DNA from: Pseudomonadota bacterium
GTDB taxonomy: Bacteria > Pseudomonadota > Alphaproteobacteria > Rhizobiales > Devosiaceae
DNA: 35,270 nucleotides
Reading direction: 5' to 3'
Assembly (NCBI GenBank): GCA_023433775.1
Contig: JAEYTY010000101.1
Span: forward strand, 1 to 35,270
Every line of letters begins with the position of its first letter. Position 1 is the first letter of the stretch. Below the pieces are notes generated by a model that saw nothing but the letters and a program-made list of their open reading frames with translations, was not told the DNA's origin and did no database searches. The translations under genes and the position numbers were made by a program. Positions 18,310-25,957 of the stretch are shown piece by piece.

Positions 18310-18765
18310 ATGATTGATTCAAGTGCCGGCAAAATGCCGGACAGACCAGAAATTATAGTGGGGCTGGGCGCGCGCAGCGGAGCCGGGGCCGACGAAATCC
18401 TGACATTGGTCGATCAATGCCTTGCCTTGGCCGGGTTGCCGCGCAGTGCCATCGCCGCCTGCGTGACTATTGCTGCGCGTCGCAACCACGCCGGGATGCT
18501 CGGGGCCGCAGCGGCGCTCGGCGTACCTCTTCTGGCGCTGGATGACCCGCAATTGCAGGACGACGTGCCCAACCCGTCTGCGAAGGTTGTCGCGCTGACG
18601 GGCCTCGTCTCGATTGCCGAAGCTTCGGCGCAGCATTTCGGGCCGCTTTTGGTGCAAAAGCGCCGCTCGGCCATGGCAACCTGCGCGCTGGCGCGGCGGC
18701 TGGATTATGACGTCAACGCCGCCAGCAGGGCTTCTACGCTGGTGACTTCCCGGGCCGGGGCATAG
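18310..18765 (+). CDS. cobE: Cobalamin biosynthesis protein CobE
   Basis: A 151-aa member of the CobE/CbiG C-terminal family, needed in the aerobic B12 pathway although its exact step is uncertain. Typical features are IIVGLGARSGAGADEIL near the N-terminus, the Ser/Gly-type turn, a predicted helix with ACVTIAARRNHAGMLGAAA, and the C-terminal LVQKRRSAMATCALAR. ATG at 18310 has GAGG 5 nt upstream; a reading frame extending to 18229 would run through the terminator. Its last 61 bp overlap the end of cobK on the other strand. Confidence 0.85.
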   Translation: MIDSSAGKMPDRPEIIVGLGARSGAGADEILTLVDQCLALAGLPRSAIAACVTIAARRNHAGMLGAAAALGVPLLALDDPQLQDDVPNPSAKVVALTGLVSIAEASAQHFGPLLVQKRRSAMATCALARRLDYDVNAASRASTLVTSRAGA

Positions 18766-19427
18766 GCAGGGCGGCCGATCATGATGATCTCGACACCCAA
18801 TTGTCGCGCCGCCCCCAATTTGGCTGACGCCTGTTTGCCGCCGGAATTCTTGCTGACCAGATGGCTGATGCTGTGAGCGCGCAACAGGTCCATTTCAGCA
18901 TTGAGACTATAGGGCGGGCGGCTCAGCAGCGCCTCCATATGATCCGGCAGCGCAAATGCCGGCGGCTCAATCATGCGTGCGATGAACCTGCAGTCCTGCC
19001 GTTCCGCGAAGGATTCAAGCCCAGTATGGCCGGTGGTCAGCAGCACGCGCGCGCCACTCGGCAAAACCTTGGCGGCTGCATCGGCGCTGGGCACATCGCG
19101 CCACTCTTCTCCCTTCAGAGGCGACCATTGCGGGCGCAGCAGACGGATCAGTGGCGTGCCCGCGGCAGCAGACGCGGCAACGGCATTGGCCGAGATTTGC
19201 GCAGCAAATGGATGGGTGGCGTCAATCAATTGCTCAATGCGGTTTGCACCCAGCCAGTCGGCAAGGCCTTCCGCTCCGCCGAAGCCGCCTATGCGCACTT
19301 CGCCTTGAGGCAGGATAGGCGCCTCGGTGCGCCCCGCGAGCGAGGTCGTCACAGAATGGCCCATGCCAATAAGTCGACCGGCGAGTTGGCGGGCTTCGCT
19401 GGTGCCGCCCAGAATAAGAATGTTCAT
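18705..19427 (-). CDS. cobK: Precorrin-6A reductase CobK
   Basis: A 240-aa CobK/CbiJ family enzyme that reduces precorrin-6A to precorrin-6B with NADPH. The N-terminus ILILGGTSEARQLA is the dinucleotide-binding Rossmann turn, and IDATHPFAAQISANA, LLTTGHTGLESFAE and VSKNSGGKQASAKLGAARQLGVEIIMIGRP are family motifs. ATG at 19427 begins MNILILGG; the in-frame ATG at 19481 would add an unconserved leader. It diverges from cobA and overlaps the end of cobE. Confidence 0.92.
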   Translation of the reverse strand: MNILILGGTSEARQLAGRLIGMGHSVTTSLAGRTEAPILPQGEVRIGGFGGAEGLADWLGANRIEQLIDATHPFAAQISANAVAASAAAGTPLIRLLRPQWSPLKGEEWRDVPSADAAAKVLPSGARVLLTTGHTGLESFAERQDCRFIARMIEPPAFALPDHMEALLSRPPYSLNAEMDLLRAHSISHLVSKNSGGKQASAKLGAARQLGVEIIMIGRPAYAPAREVTSVEALLAALTS

Positions 19428-19489
19428 AAAATATCGTCTCGCGGGTCGGGGCAATCTGGCGTTTTTTTGCGCGATGCTCAAGGCATGTC

Positions 19490-20314
19490 ATGGGATGCGC
19501 TATGACCCAAGGGCATTTTGCACGTCTCGATGACGCTGACTTTCCGGTCTTCGAGCCCGGCACCGTCTGGCTGGTGGGCGCCGGTCCCGGCGGGCCGGGC
19601 CTGCTGACCCTGCTTGGTTTTCATGCCCTCGGCCAGGCCGATGTCATCGTGCATGATGCGCTGGTCTCGCCCGATATTCTGGCGCTGGCGCCCGACCATG
19701 TCGAGCGCATCCATGCCGGAAAGCGCGGCGGAAAACCCTCGGCTAAACAGACCGATATTTCCTTACAGATCATCGAGTTGGCGCAACAGGGCAAGCGCGT
19801 GCTGCGCCTCAAGGGCGGCGATCCGCTCATGTTCGGGCGGGGCGGCGAAGAGGCCGGCGCCCTGGCGCGAGCGGGGATTAAATTCCGCATTGTCCCCGGC
19901 ATCTCCGCCGGTCTCGGTGGTCTCGCCTATGCCGGTCTGCCGGTGACGCATCGCGACACCAATCATGCGGTCATGTTCCTCACCGGCCATGACGAAAGCG
20001 GAACCGTGCCGCAAGGCGTCGATTGGCCCGCCGTGGCCCGCGCCGCCCCGGTGCTCGTCATGTTCATGGCCGTGCGCCATCTGCCGGTCATTTGCGATCG
20101 CCTGCTGGCGGCGGGGCGCGCCGGCGATGAAGCCATAACCGTGGTGTCCCATGTCGCCGGTCCCCATCAGGCCGTCATTGAAACCACGCTGGCCGAGGCG
20201 GGGGGGCTGTCCGATATCCCGACCCCTGCCATCGTTGTGCTCGGCCCGGTGGCGCGCTATCGGCATGAGCTCGATTGGTATGTGAACGAGGCGCGCCGGC
20301 ATGTCTTCGGCTAA
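19490..20314 (+). CDS. cobA: Uroporphyrinogen-III C-methyltransferase CobA
   Basis: A 274-aa SAM-dependent methyltransferase that turns uroporphyrinogen III into precorrin-2, the branch point towards cobalamin. It shows GAGPGGPGLLTLLGFHAL near the N-terminus, GKRVLRLKGGDPLMFGRGGEE, the PGISAGLGGLAYAGLPVTHR motif and VFLTGH. There is no siroheme-synthase N-terminal domain, so it is the single-function type. ATG at 19490 has AAGG 6 nt upstream; ATG at 19502 is an alternative. Its end overlaps cobB by 14 bp. Confidence 0.93.
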   Translation: MGCAMTQGHFARLDDADFPVFEPGTVWLVGAGPGGPGLLTLLGFHALGQADVIVHDALVSPDILALAPDHVERIHAGKRGGKPSAKQTDISLQIIELAQQGKRVLRLKGGDPLMFGRGGEEAGALARAGIKFRIVPGISAGLGGLAYAGLPVTHRDTNHAVMFLTGHDESGTVPQGVDWPAVARAAPVLVMFMAVRHLPVICDRLLAAGRAGDEAITVVSHVAGPHQAVIETTLAEAGGLSDIPTPAIVVLGPVARYRHELDWYVNEARRHVFG

Positions 20315-21596
20315 AGGACTGGTTATCGCCGCGCCGCGCTCGGGCTCGGGCAAGACACTGATCACGCTGGGTATTCTAGCCGCGCTGCGGCGGCGCGGGC
20401 GGATCGTGGCCCCCGCCAAGACCGGACCCGACTATATCGATCCGGCCTTTCTCGGCCTCGCGGCGGGGCGCGAAGCGGTCAATCTCGATCCCTGGGCCAT
20501 GGGCGCCGGGCAGGTCCGCGCGCTGGCTGCGCAACAGGCGCTGGGGGCAGATCTGCTCATCGTCGAGGGTGTCATGGGCCTTTTCGATGGCGCGGCAGAC
20601 GGGCAGGGCTCTACCGGTGATCTGGCAGAAATGCTCCGGCTCCCCGTCGTGCTGGTGGTCGACGCAGAGCGCCAGAGCCAGTCCGTCGCCCCGCTGGTCG
20701 CCGGCTTCGCCCATTGGCGCAAGGGCGTTCGCGTGGCTGGCGTCGTGCTCAACAAGGTCGCGTCGGCGCGGCACGAACGGATGCTCGCCTCGGCGCTGGC
20801 GGTCACTGGAATTCCATTGCTGGGCGCGGTGCCGCGCCGCCCGGAACTCGCCATGCCGGAGCGCCATCTTGGCCTGGTCCTGCCCGGTGAAATGCAAGGC
20901 TTCGCCGATTTCCTCGATCTCGCCGCCGAAACCATGGGCGACTACATCAATATGCAGGCGCTGGAAACACTGGCCACTCCCATCGCCATGAGCCCGGAAA
21001 TCCCACCCGCGCTGCCGCCGCTCGGCCAGCACATGTCCATCGCCCGCGACGCCGCCTTCGCCTTTCTCTATCCTCACTTGCTCGATGGTTGGCGGGCGGC
21101 AGGGGCCGAACTCTCCTTCTTCTCGCCACTGGCGGGGGAGGGGCCTTCGGCCAATGCCGATGCGGTTTTTCTGCCGGGCGGTTATCCCGAATTGCATGGC
21201 GCTACTCTCGCCAATGCCATCGGCTTCAAAGCTGGCCTCATCGCAGCGCGCGACCGCGGCGCGCTGATCTATGGCGAGTGCGGCGGCTTCATGGTTCTGG
21301 GCGAGGCGCTGGTCGACAAAGCCGGTGTCAGCCACGCCATGACCGGTCTCCTGCCCATGGAAACCCGCATCGACCGCCCCAAGCGCGTGCTGGGCTATCG
21401 CCGGCTGGTCCACGAATCCGCGCTCCCCTGGCCCACGGGCCTCAACGGCCACGAATTCCACTATTCCTCGGCCCGACAACCCCGCCTGCCGCCGCTTTTC
21501 GAAGCCATGGATGCCGAAGGCGTCCGCCAATTGCCCATGGGCGCGGTGCTTGGCCGCGTCATGGGGTCTTACGCCCACGTGATTGCTGCGGCATAA
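20301..21596 (+). CDS. cobB: Hydrogenobyrinic acid a,c-diamide synthase CobB
   Basis: A 431-aa ATP-dependent amidase that uses glutamine to amidate side chains a and c of hydrogenobyrinate. The N-terminal P-loop SGSGKTLITLGIL and TGPDYIDP are typical; the C-terminal class I glutamine amidotransferase half has GECGGFMVLG with the catalytic Cys, and LNGHEFHYS with the His. Length matches the family. It overlaps cobA by 14 bp, supporting co-transcription. Confidence 0.93.
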   Translation: MSSAKGLVIAAPRSGSGKTLITLGILAALRRRGRIVAPAKTGPDYIDPAFLGLAAGREAVNLDPWAMGAGQVRALAAQQALGADLLIVEGVMGLFDGAADGQGSTGDLAEMLRLPVVLVVDAERQSQSVAPLVAGFAHWRKGVRVAGVVLNKVASARHERMLASALAVTGIPLLGAVPRRPELAMPERHLGLVLPGEMQGFADFLDLAAETMGDYINMQALETLATPIAMSPEIPPALPPLGQHMSIARDAAFAFLYPHLLDGWRAAGAELSFFSPLAGEGPSANADAVFLPGGYPELHGATLANAIGFKAGLIAARDRGALIYGECGGFMVLGEALVDKAGVSHAMTGLLPMETRIDRPKRVLGYRRLVHESALPWPTGLNGHEFHYSSARQPRLPPLFEAMDAEGVRQLPMGAVLGRVMGSYAHVIAAA

Positions 21597-21603
21597 GGCT
21601 GCC

Positions 21604-21675
21604 ATGACACGTGCCATCATGTTCATGGGCTTCGCACCGTCCCGCAGGGCAAAGCGCGCCAGTGGCGCGATTTGA
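21604..21675 (+). CDS. Mini-ORF in the cobB-cobQ spacer that echoes the CobQ N-terminus
   Basis: A 23-codon ORF begins MTRAIMFMG, close to the CobQ start MTKSLMFMG; at DNA level both carry ATGTTCATGGG 15 bp after ATGACA. The rest (FAPSRRAKRASGAI) is unrelated to CobQ. A hairpin CGCGCC-AGT-GGCGCG lies near its end. It may be a relic of a partial duplication or a chance reading; no Shine-Dalgarno is evident. Confidence 0.25.
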   Translation: MTRAIMFMGFAPSRRAKRASGAI

Positions 21676-21717
21676 GGTAAGAAGGCCATGAGCGCTATGC
21701 GCGAATGGCGGGGGTAA

Positions 21718-23193
21718 ATGACAAAGTCGCTAATGTTCATGGGAACCGGCTCAGACGTGGGCAAGTCACTGATCGTGGCTGGCCTTTGCCGTGCCCTTGC
21801 CAATCGCGGGCTGCGCGTCGCGCCCTTCAAGCCGCAGAACATGAGCAACAATGCCGCCGTCACCATGGATGGCGGCGAAATCGGCCGCGCCCAGGCCCTT
21901 CAAGCCCGCGCCGCCCGCCGCGATCCGATTACCGCCATGAACCCGGTCCTCCTCAAGCCCGAGGGCGAAACCGGCTCGCAGGTCGTGGTCCGTGGGCAGC
22001 GGCGCGCGCGCCTCTCCGCGCGCCAATATTTGGCCGATCGCGGCCAGCTCATACCCGAAGTGCTCGGCGCTTTTGCCGAGCTTGCCGCCGATGTCGACTA
22101 CGTCCTCGTCGAAGGCGCCGGCAGCGCTTCCGAAGTCAATCTGCGCCAAGGCGACATCGCCAATTTCGGCTTCGCCCGCGCCGCCAATGTGCCGGTGGTG
22201 CTGATCGGCGATATTCACCGCGGCGGTGTCATCGCCTCCATTGTCGGCACTTTGGCGGTGGCGGAACCAGAAGACGCCGCGCTGATCAAAGCCAGTCTCA
22301 TCAACCGCTTCTTTGGCGATCCGGCGCTGTTCGAAAGCGGCAAAACCTTCCTCGCCGAGCGCACCGGACTGCCCTGCTTCGGCCCGGTCCCCTACTTTGC
22401 CGATGCGGCTAAACTGCCGGCCGAGGACGCATTGGCGCTCGAATCCTACGCGCACTCCCGCAACGGCAATTACGTCATCGCGGTCCCCCGCCTGCCGCGC
22501 ATCGCCAATTTCGACGATCTCGATCCCCTCCGCGCCGAGCCCGGCGTCAGCCTGGTGCTGGTCCAGCCCGGTAAAGCGCTGCCGCGCAATGCCGATCTGG
22601 TGCTGCTGCCGGGCTCAAAGGCCACCCGTGCCGACCTCGCCGCCCTGCGCGCCAATGGCTGGGATGTGGACATCCTCGCCCATCACCGGGCCGGCGGGAC
22701 CATCATCGGCATTTGCGGCGGCTATCAGATGCTGGGCCGCTCCATCGCCGATCCTGAAGGTATCGAAGGCCCGCCCGGCACAAGCGCAGGCCTTGGCCTG
22801 CTCGATGTGGAAACCGTGCTCGGCCCCGTAAAAGTCCTGCGCAGCGAAGCGGCGACCCATTTGGGCAGCGGCGCAACCCTCTCCGGCTATCATATGCATA
22901 TGGGCGAAACCCTTGGCCCCGCCCGCACCCGCCCCTTTGCCCGCGTCGGCGAGGCGGACGAGGGCGCGGTCAGCGCCGATGGCCGCGTGATGGGCACTTA
23001 TCTGCACGGCCTCTTCGCCGCCGACGGTTTCCGCCGCGCCTTTATCGGCGCCGCCGCGAGCCCCGATCTGGCTTTCGAAGCCGAAATCGAGGCCGCGCTC
23101 GATGGCCTCGCCAATCATCTCGAAACCCATCTAGATATCGACAGCCTCTTGGCGCTGGCGAGCGACGTGGAGACAAATTCATGGAGCCGCTGA
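21718..23193 (+). CDS. cobQ: Cobyric acid synthase CobQ
   Basis: A 491-aa amidase that amidates side chains b, d, e and g of adenosylcobyrinic acid a,c-diamide. The P-loop GTGSDVGKSLIVAG, then FKPQNMSNNAAVT and GGEIGRAQALQA, are diagnostic; the C-terminal glutamine amidotransferase half has ICGGYQMLG. ATG at 21718 is preceded by a GGGGG run. The spacer from cobB is 121 bp, unusually long for this operon, and the end overlaps cobD by 13 bp. Confidence 0.95.
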   Translation: MTKSLMFMGTGSDVGKSLIVAGLCRALANRGLRVAPFKPQNMSNNAAVTMDGGEIGRAQALQARAARRDPITAMNPVLLKPEGETGSQVVVRGQRRARLSARQYLADRGQLIPEVLGAFAELAADVDYVLVEGAGSASEVNLRQGDIANFGFARAANVPVVLIGDIHRGGVIASIVGTLAVAEPEDAALIKASLINRFFGDPALFESGKTFLAERTGLPCFGPVPYFADAAKLPAEDALALESYAHSRNGNYVIAVPRLPRIANFDDLDPLRAEPGVSLVLVQPGKALPRNADLVLLPGSKATRADLAALRANGWDVDILAHHRAGGTIIGICGGYQMLGRSIADPEGIEGPPGTSAGLGLLDVETVLGPVKVLRSEAATHLGSGATLSGYHMHMGETLGPARTRPFARVGEADEGAVSADGRVMGTYLHGLFAADGFRRAFIGAAASPDLAFEAEIEAALDGLANHLETHLDIDSLLALASDVETNSWSR

Positions 23194-24143
23194 TTGCGCC
23201 GCTTGCCCTCTTGGTCGAACGATTTGCAGGCTACCCCAAGCCCTTGCTCGACCGGATCGGCCACCCCGTCATCTGGTTCGGCGCCATGATTTCCTTTTGC
23301 GAAAAGCGCCTCAACACCGCCCTGCGCAGCGCCGATCAGCAAAAACTCGCCGGCATTGTCGCGCTCGGCTTGCAGCTTGTCGCCGTGCTGGTGGTCACAA
23401 TAGCTATCCGCCAGCTGCTGGCCTTCATCCCCCTGGGCTGGCTGCTCGAAATGCTGCTGGCCACCACCTTCCTCGCGCAAAAGGAACTGGGCCGCGCCGT
23501 AACGGCCGTGTCCGACGCCCTGCGCGTCTCGCTCGAGGCCGGGCGCGAAGCCGTCAGCCATGTCGTCGGCCGCGATCCTTCCACGCTCGATGAGGCCGGT
23601 GTCGCCCGGGCTGCGGTGGAGACTCTCGCCGAAAGCACCTCCGATGGCGTGGTCGCGCCGTGGTTCTTCCTCGTCCTCTTCGGCCTCCCCGGCATTGCCA
23701 TCTACAAGCTGGTCAACACCGCCGATTCCATGATTGGCCATCGCAATGCGCGCTATCTGCACTATGGCTGGGCCGCGGCAAAGCTCGATGATGTGCTGAA
23801 CTTTATTCCCGCCCGCCTGACCGCCGTTTTGGTGGTCGCCGCCTGCTTCATTTCCCCCGGCGCCAGTCCCGGCAAGGCCTGGGCCACCACGCGCCGCGAT
23901 GCGAGCAAACATGATTCGCCCAATGCCGGCTGGCCCGAAGCCGCCTTTGCCGGCGCGCTGGGTTTTCAGCTTGGCGGGCCCCGGTCATATGAGGGTGAAG
24001 TGGTCGATCTGCCGGCCTTCGGCACCGGCAAAACCGCTCTCGGCCCGAGCGATATCCTGCTCGCCGTTACGCTCTACCAGAAACTGCTCAACGTATTGCT
24101 CTGCCTCAGCGCTCTGCTGGCCCAGATGCTGATACTTGGCTGA
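23181..24143 (+). CDS. cobD: Adenosylcobinamide-phosphate synthase CobD (CbiB)
   Basis: A 320-aa membrane enzyme of the CobD/CbiB family that attaches the aminopropanol group to cobyric acid, giving adenosylcobinamide (phosphate). It shows several hydrophobic segments, LLERFAGYPKPLLDRIGHPVIWFGA-like N-terminal motif, VVGRDPSTLDEAGVARAAVETLAESTSDGVVAPWF, and the DSMIGHRNARYLHYGWAAAKLDD motif. It follows cobQ with a 13-bp overlap and ends 4 bp before the convergent cobP stop. Confidence 0.93.
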   Translation: MEPLIAPLALLVERFAGYPKPLLDRIGHPVIWFGAMISFCEKRLNTALRSADQQKLAGIVALGLQLVAVLVVTIAIRQLLAFIPLGWLLEMLLATTFLAQKELGRAVTAVSDALRVSLEAGREAVSHVVGRDPSTLDEAGVARAAVETLAESTSDGVVAPWFFLVLFGLPGIAIYKLVNTADSMIGHRNARYLHYGWAAAKLDDVLNFIPARLTAVLVVAACFISPGASPGKAWATTRRDASKHDSPNAGWPEAAFAGALGFQLGGPRSYEGEVVDLPAFGTGKTALGPSDILLAVTLYQKLLNVLLCLSALLAQMLILG

Positions 24144-24147
24144 TCGG

Positions 24148-24678
24148 TTAAACCCCCGCCGGGTCGCCCTTCAGTGTCAGCGGCAGTCCCGCGGCGACGA
24201 AATAGACATCGTCGCAAATCTCGGCCAGCCGCTGATGCGCCGAACCGGCCAGGTCGCGAAAGGTGCGGGCCATGGCATTGTCGGGGACGATTCCGAGCCC
24301 AACCTCATTGCTCACCAGCACCACCTTGGCGGCGCGGAATTCCACCAGCGTCGCACAAAGCTCGCTCACGGCCGTCGCCACATCTTCATTGCCGAGCAAA
24401 AGATTGGTGATCCACAAGGTCAGGCAATCGACCAGGATCACATCATGGTCAGCCCCCGCCTTGAGGATCGCCCGTGACAGCAGGATGGGTTCCTCAATGG
24501 TGGTAAAACGCGCCGCGCGGCTGGCCTGGTGGCTCGCCACGCGATCGCGCATTTCGCTATCAAGCGTCTGCGCCGTCGCGAGATAGACGGGCCGGGCGCC
24601 TGAGCGCAGCGCAAGCCGCTCGCCAAAGGCGGTTTTGCCGGAACGCGCGCCGCCCAGAATGAGTGTGTGCCTCGTCAT
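24148..24678 (-). CDS. cobP: Adenosylcobinamide kinase/guanylyltransferase CobP (CobU)
   Basis: A 176-aa bifunctional nucleotide-loop enzyme that phosphorylates adenosylcobinamide and transfers GMP to it. The P-loop GGARSGKTAFGERLAL, then VYLATAQ, the acidic DCLTLWITNLLL segment and VSNEVGLGIVPDNAMARTFRDLAG are all present. ATG at 24678 opens MTRHTLILGGARSGK; the longer in-frame reading would add a leader that the family lacks. Confidence 0.93.
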   Translation of the reverse strand: MTRHTLILGGARSGKTAFGERLALRSGARPVYLATAQTLDSEMRDRVASHQASRAARFTTIEEPILLSRAILKAGADHDVILVDCLTLWITNLLLGNEDVATAVSELCATLVEFRAAKVVLVSNEVGLGIVPDNAMARTFRDLAGSAHQRLAEICDDVYFVAAGLPLTLKGDPAGV

Positions 24679-24804
24679 CTCTGCCGCCTCCCTGCCGCCG
24701 GCCAGTGCTGGACGTGATGAACCTACCATGTCGGGAATGGCCTTTGGCCACAAGTTGTTCCCCGCCTCGTCATCACGCGCAAATGAGCCATGCCGATACC
24801 CTTC

Positions 24805-24832
24805 TTGGCAGGACGTTTTTGTGTCCTATGCT
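24805..24832 (+). promoter_or_regulatory. Candidate promoter upstream of the sugar kinase gene
   Basis: TTGGCA (24805-24810) and TATGCT (24827-24832) are separated by 16 bp and resemble -35/-10 elements. AGGACG (24810-24815) and CGTCCT (24838-24843) are inverted around the -10, a possible operator. The rest of the 285-bp gap (24679-24963) between cobP and the kinase shows nothing I can identify. Confidence 0.35.
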
Positions 24833-24963
24833 ACTTTCGTCCTAAAGGCTTTCGCATTATGGTCCGCGCCGAAACCACACCCTAAGGTTGGGCGAGTTGG
24901 CAGGGCGGATCAGATGGTCAGCCCCTGACGGACCGGACCCGCCCAGCTCACGGAGAAACCTGC

Positions 24964-25947
24964 GTGCCCCGATATTATCTAGGCGTTGACGGTGGCGGCA
25001 CCAATTGCCGCGTACGTCTGGCTGACGAAAATCTCGTGACGCTGGCCGAAACCACGATCCGCGAGGCCTCCAACCTTCAGGTTGAAGATGGCGACGCGGC
25101 CTTTGCCAATGTCAGCGAGGGCGTAAAGATCGTCCTGCGCGATGCCGGCCTTGGTGAAGGTGCCCTGGCCTCCACCTATGCCTGCTGCTGCATGGCGGGT
25201 GGTCGGTCCGAATCGGCCCGGGAGGCTTTTGCTGCCCGCGCATGGCCCTTTGCCGCCATCAAGGTTTACGACGATATCGATGCCGCCCATGCCGGCGCTT
25301 TGGGTGGCGAAGAGGGCGCGGTTATCATTGCCGGCACCGGCTCTGCCGCTCTCGCCATCGTCAATGGCGAGCGCTTCCAGTGCGGCGGCTGGGGTTTTCA
25401 TCTGGGCGATCAGATGTCGGGCGCCATTCTTGGGCGCGAATTGCTGCGCCGTGCCTTCGAGGCGCGCGAAGAGCTGGTCGAAGGCTCCCCGCTCACCGAG
25501 GCGGCCCTGAAAATCCTCGGCGGCGACCTGCAGAAAATCATGGATTGGTCTTTCCCCAAGACCCAGGTGAAGCGCGCCGATGGCTCAGTGCTTGATGATG
25601 TCGAAGTGGTGGTCGAGCCCGTCACATTTGGCTCCAAGACCTATGACGATTTCGTCGTCGGTCGTGCCCCGATCTATTTCGGCGATTTTTCTCACCTCAT
25701 CTTCGAGTATTTCGATAAGGGTGACCACGTGGCCAAGGAGCTGGTCGCTTTGCAGCTCGGCTTTGTCGATAATTATGTGCGCTGGTTCAAGGCGCGCGGC
25801 GCGACCCGCATGGCACCCACCGGTGGCGTGAGCAAGCGCATGTTCCCCCTGCTGGTTCAGCGCTATGGCGATTTCATCGTCGAGCCGCTGGACGATAACC
25901 TTTCCGGCGCGGTGATCCTCGCCCGACAGAATTTCGCGTCAAACTAA
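24964..25947 (+). CDS. BadF/BadG-family sugar kinase (N-acetylglucosamine/glucosamine kinase-like)
   Basis: A 327-aa actin-fold ATPase of the BadF/BadG/BcrA/BcrD kinase family. Phosphate-1 motif is YLGVDGGGTNCRVRLAD near the N-terminus; AVIIAGTGSAALAI is the adenosine-binding region. The closest functional class phosphorylates N-acetylglucosamine or glucosamine, but substrate is not certain. GTG at 24964 has GGAGA 8 nt upstream. The gene stands 10 bp before zwf, so its sugar phosphate product is likely fed into the Entner-Doudoroff genes that follow. Confidence 0.8.
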   Translation: MPRYYLGVDGGGTNCRVRLADENLVTLAETTIREASNLQVEDGDAAFANVSEGVKIVLRDAGLGEGALASTYACCCMAGGRSESAREAFAARAWPFAAIKVYDDIDAAHAGALGGEEGAVIIAGTGSAALAIVNGERFQCGGWGFHLGDQMSGAILGRELLRRAFEAREELVEGSPLTEAALKILGGDLQKIMDWSFPKTQVKRADGSVLDDVEVVVEPVTFGSKTYDDFVVGRAPIYFGDFSHLIFEYFDKGDHVAKELVALQLGFVDNYVRWFKARGATRMAPTGGVSKRMFPLLVQRYGDFIVEPLDDNLSGAVILARQNFASN

Positions 25948-25957
25948 GGACCTGCCC

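Noticed and set aside
20376..21866. 496-codon minus-strand frame opposite cobB
   Set aside because: Reverse-strand shadow of cobB with no recognisable domain; cobB on the plus strand has clear P-loop and amidotransferase motifs.
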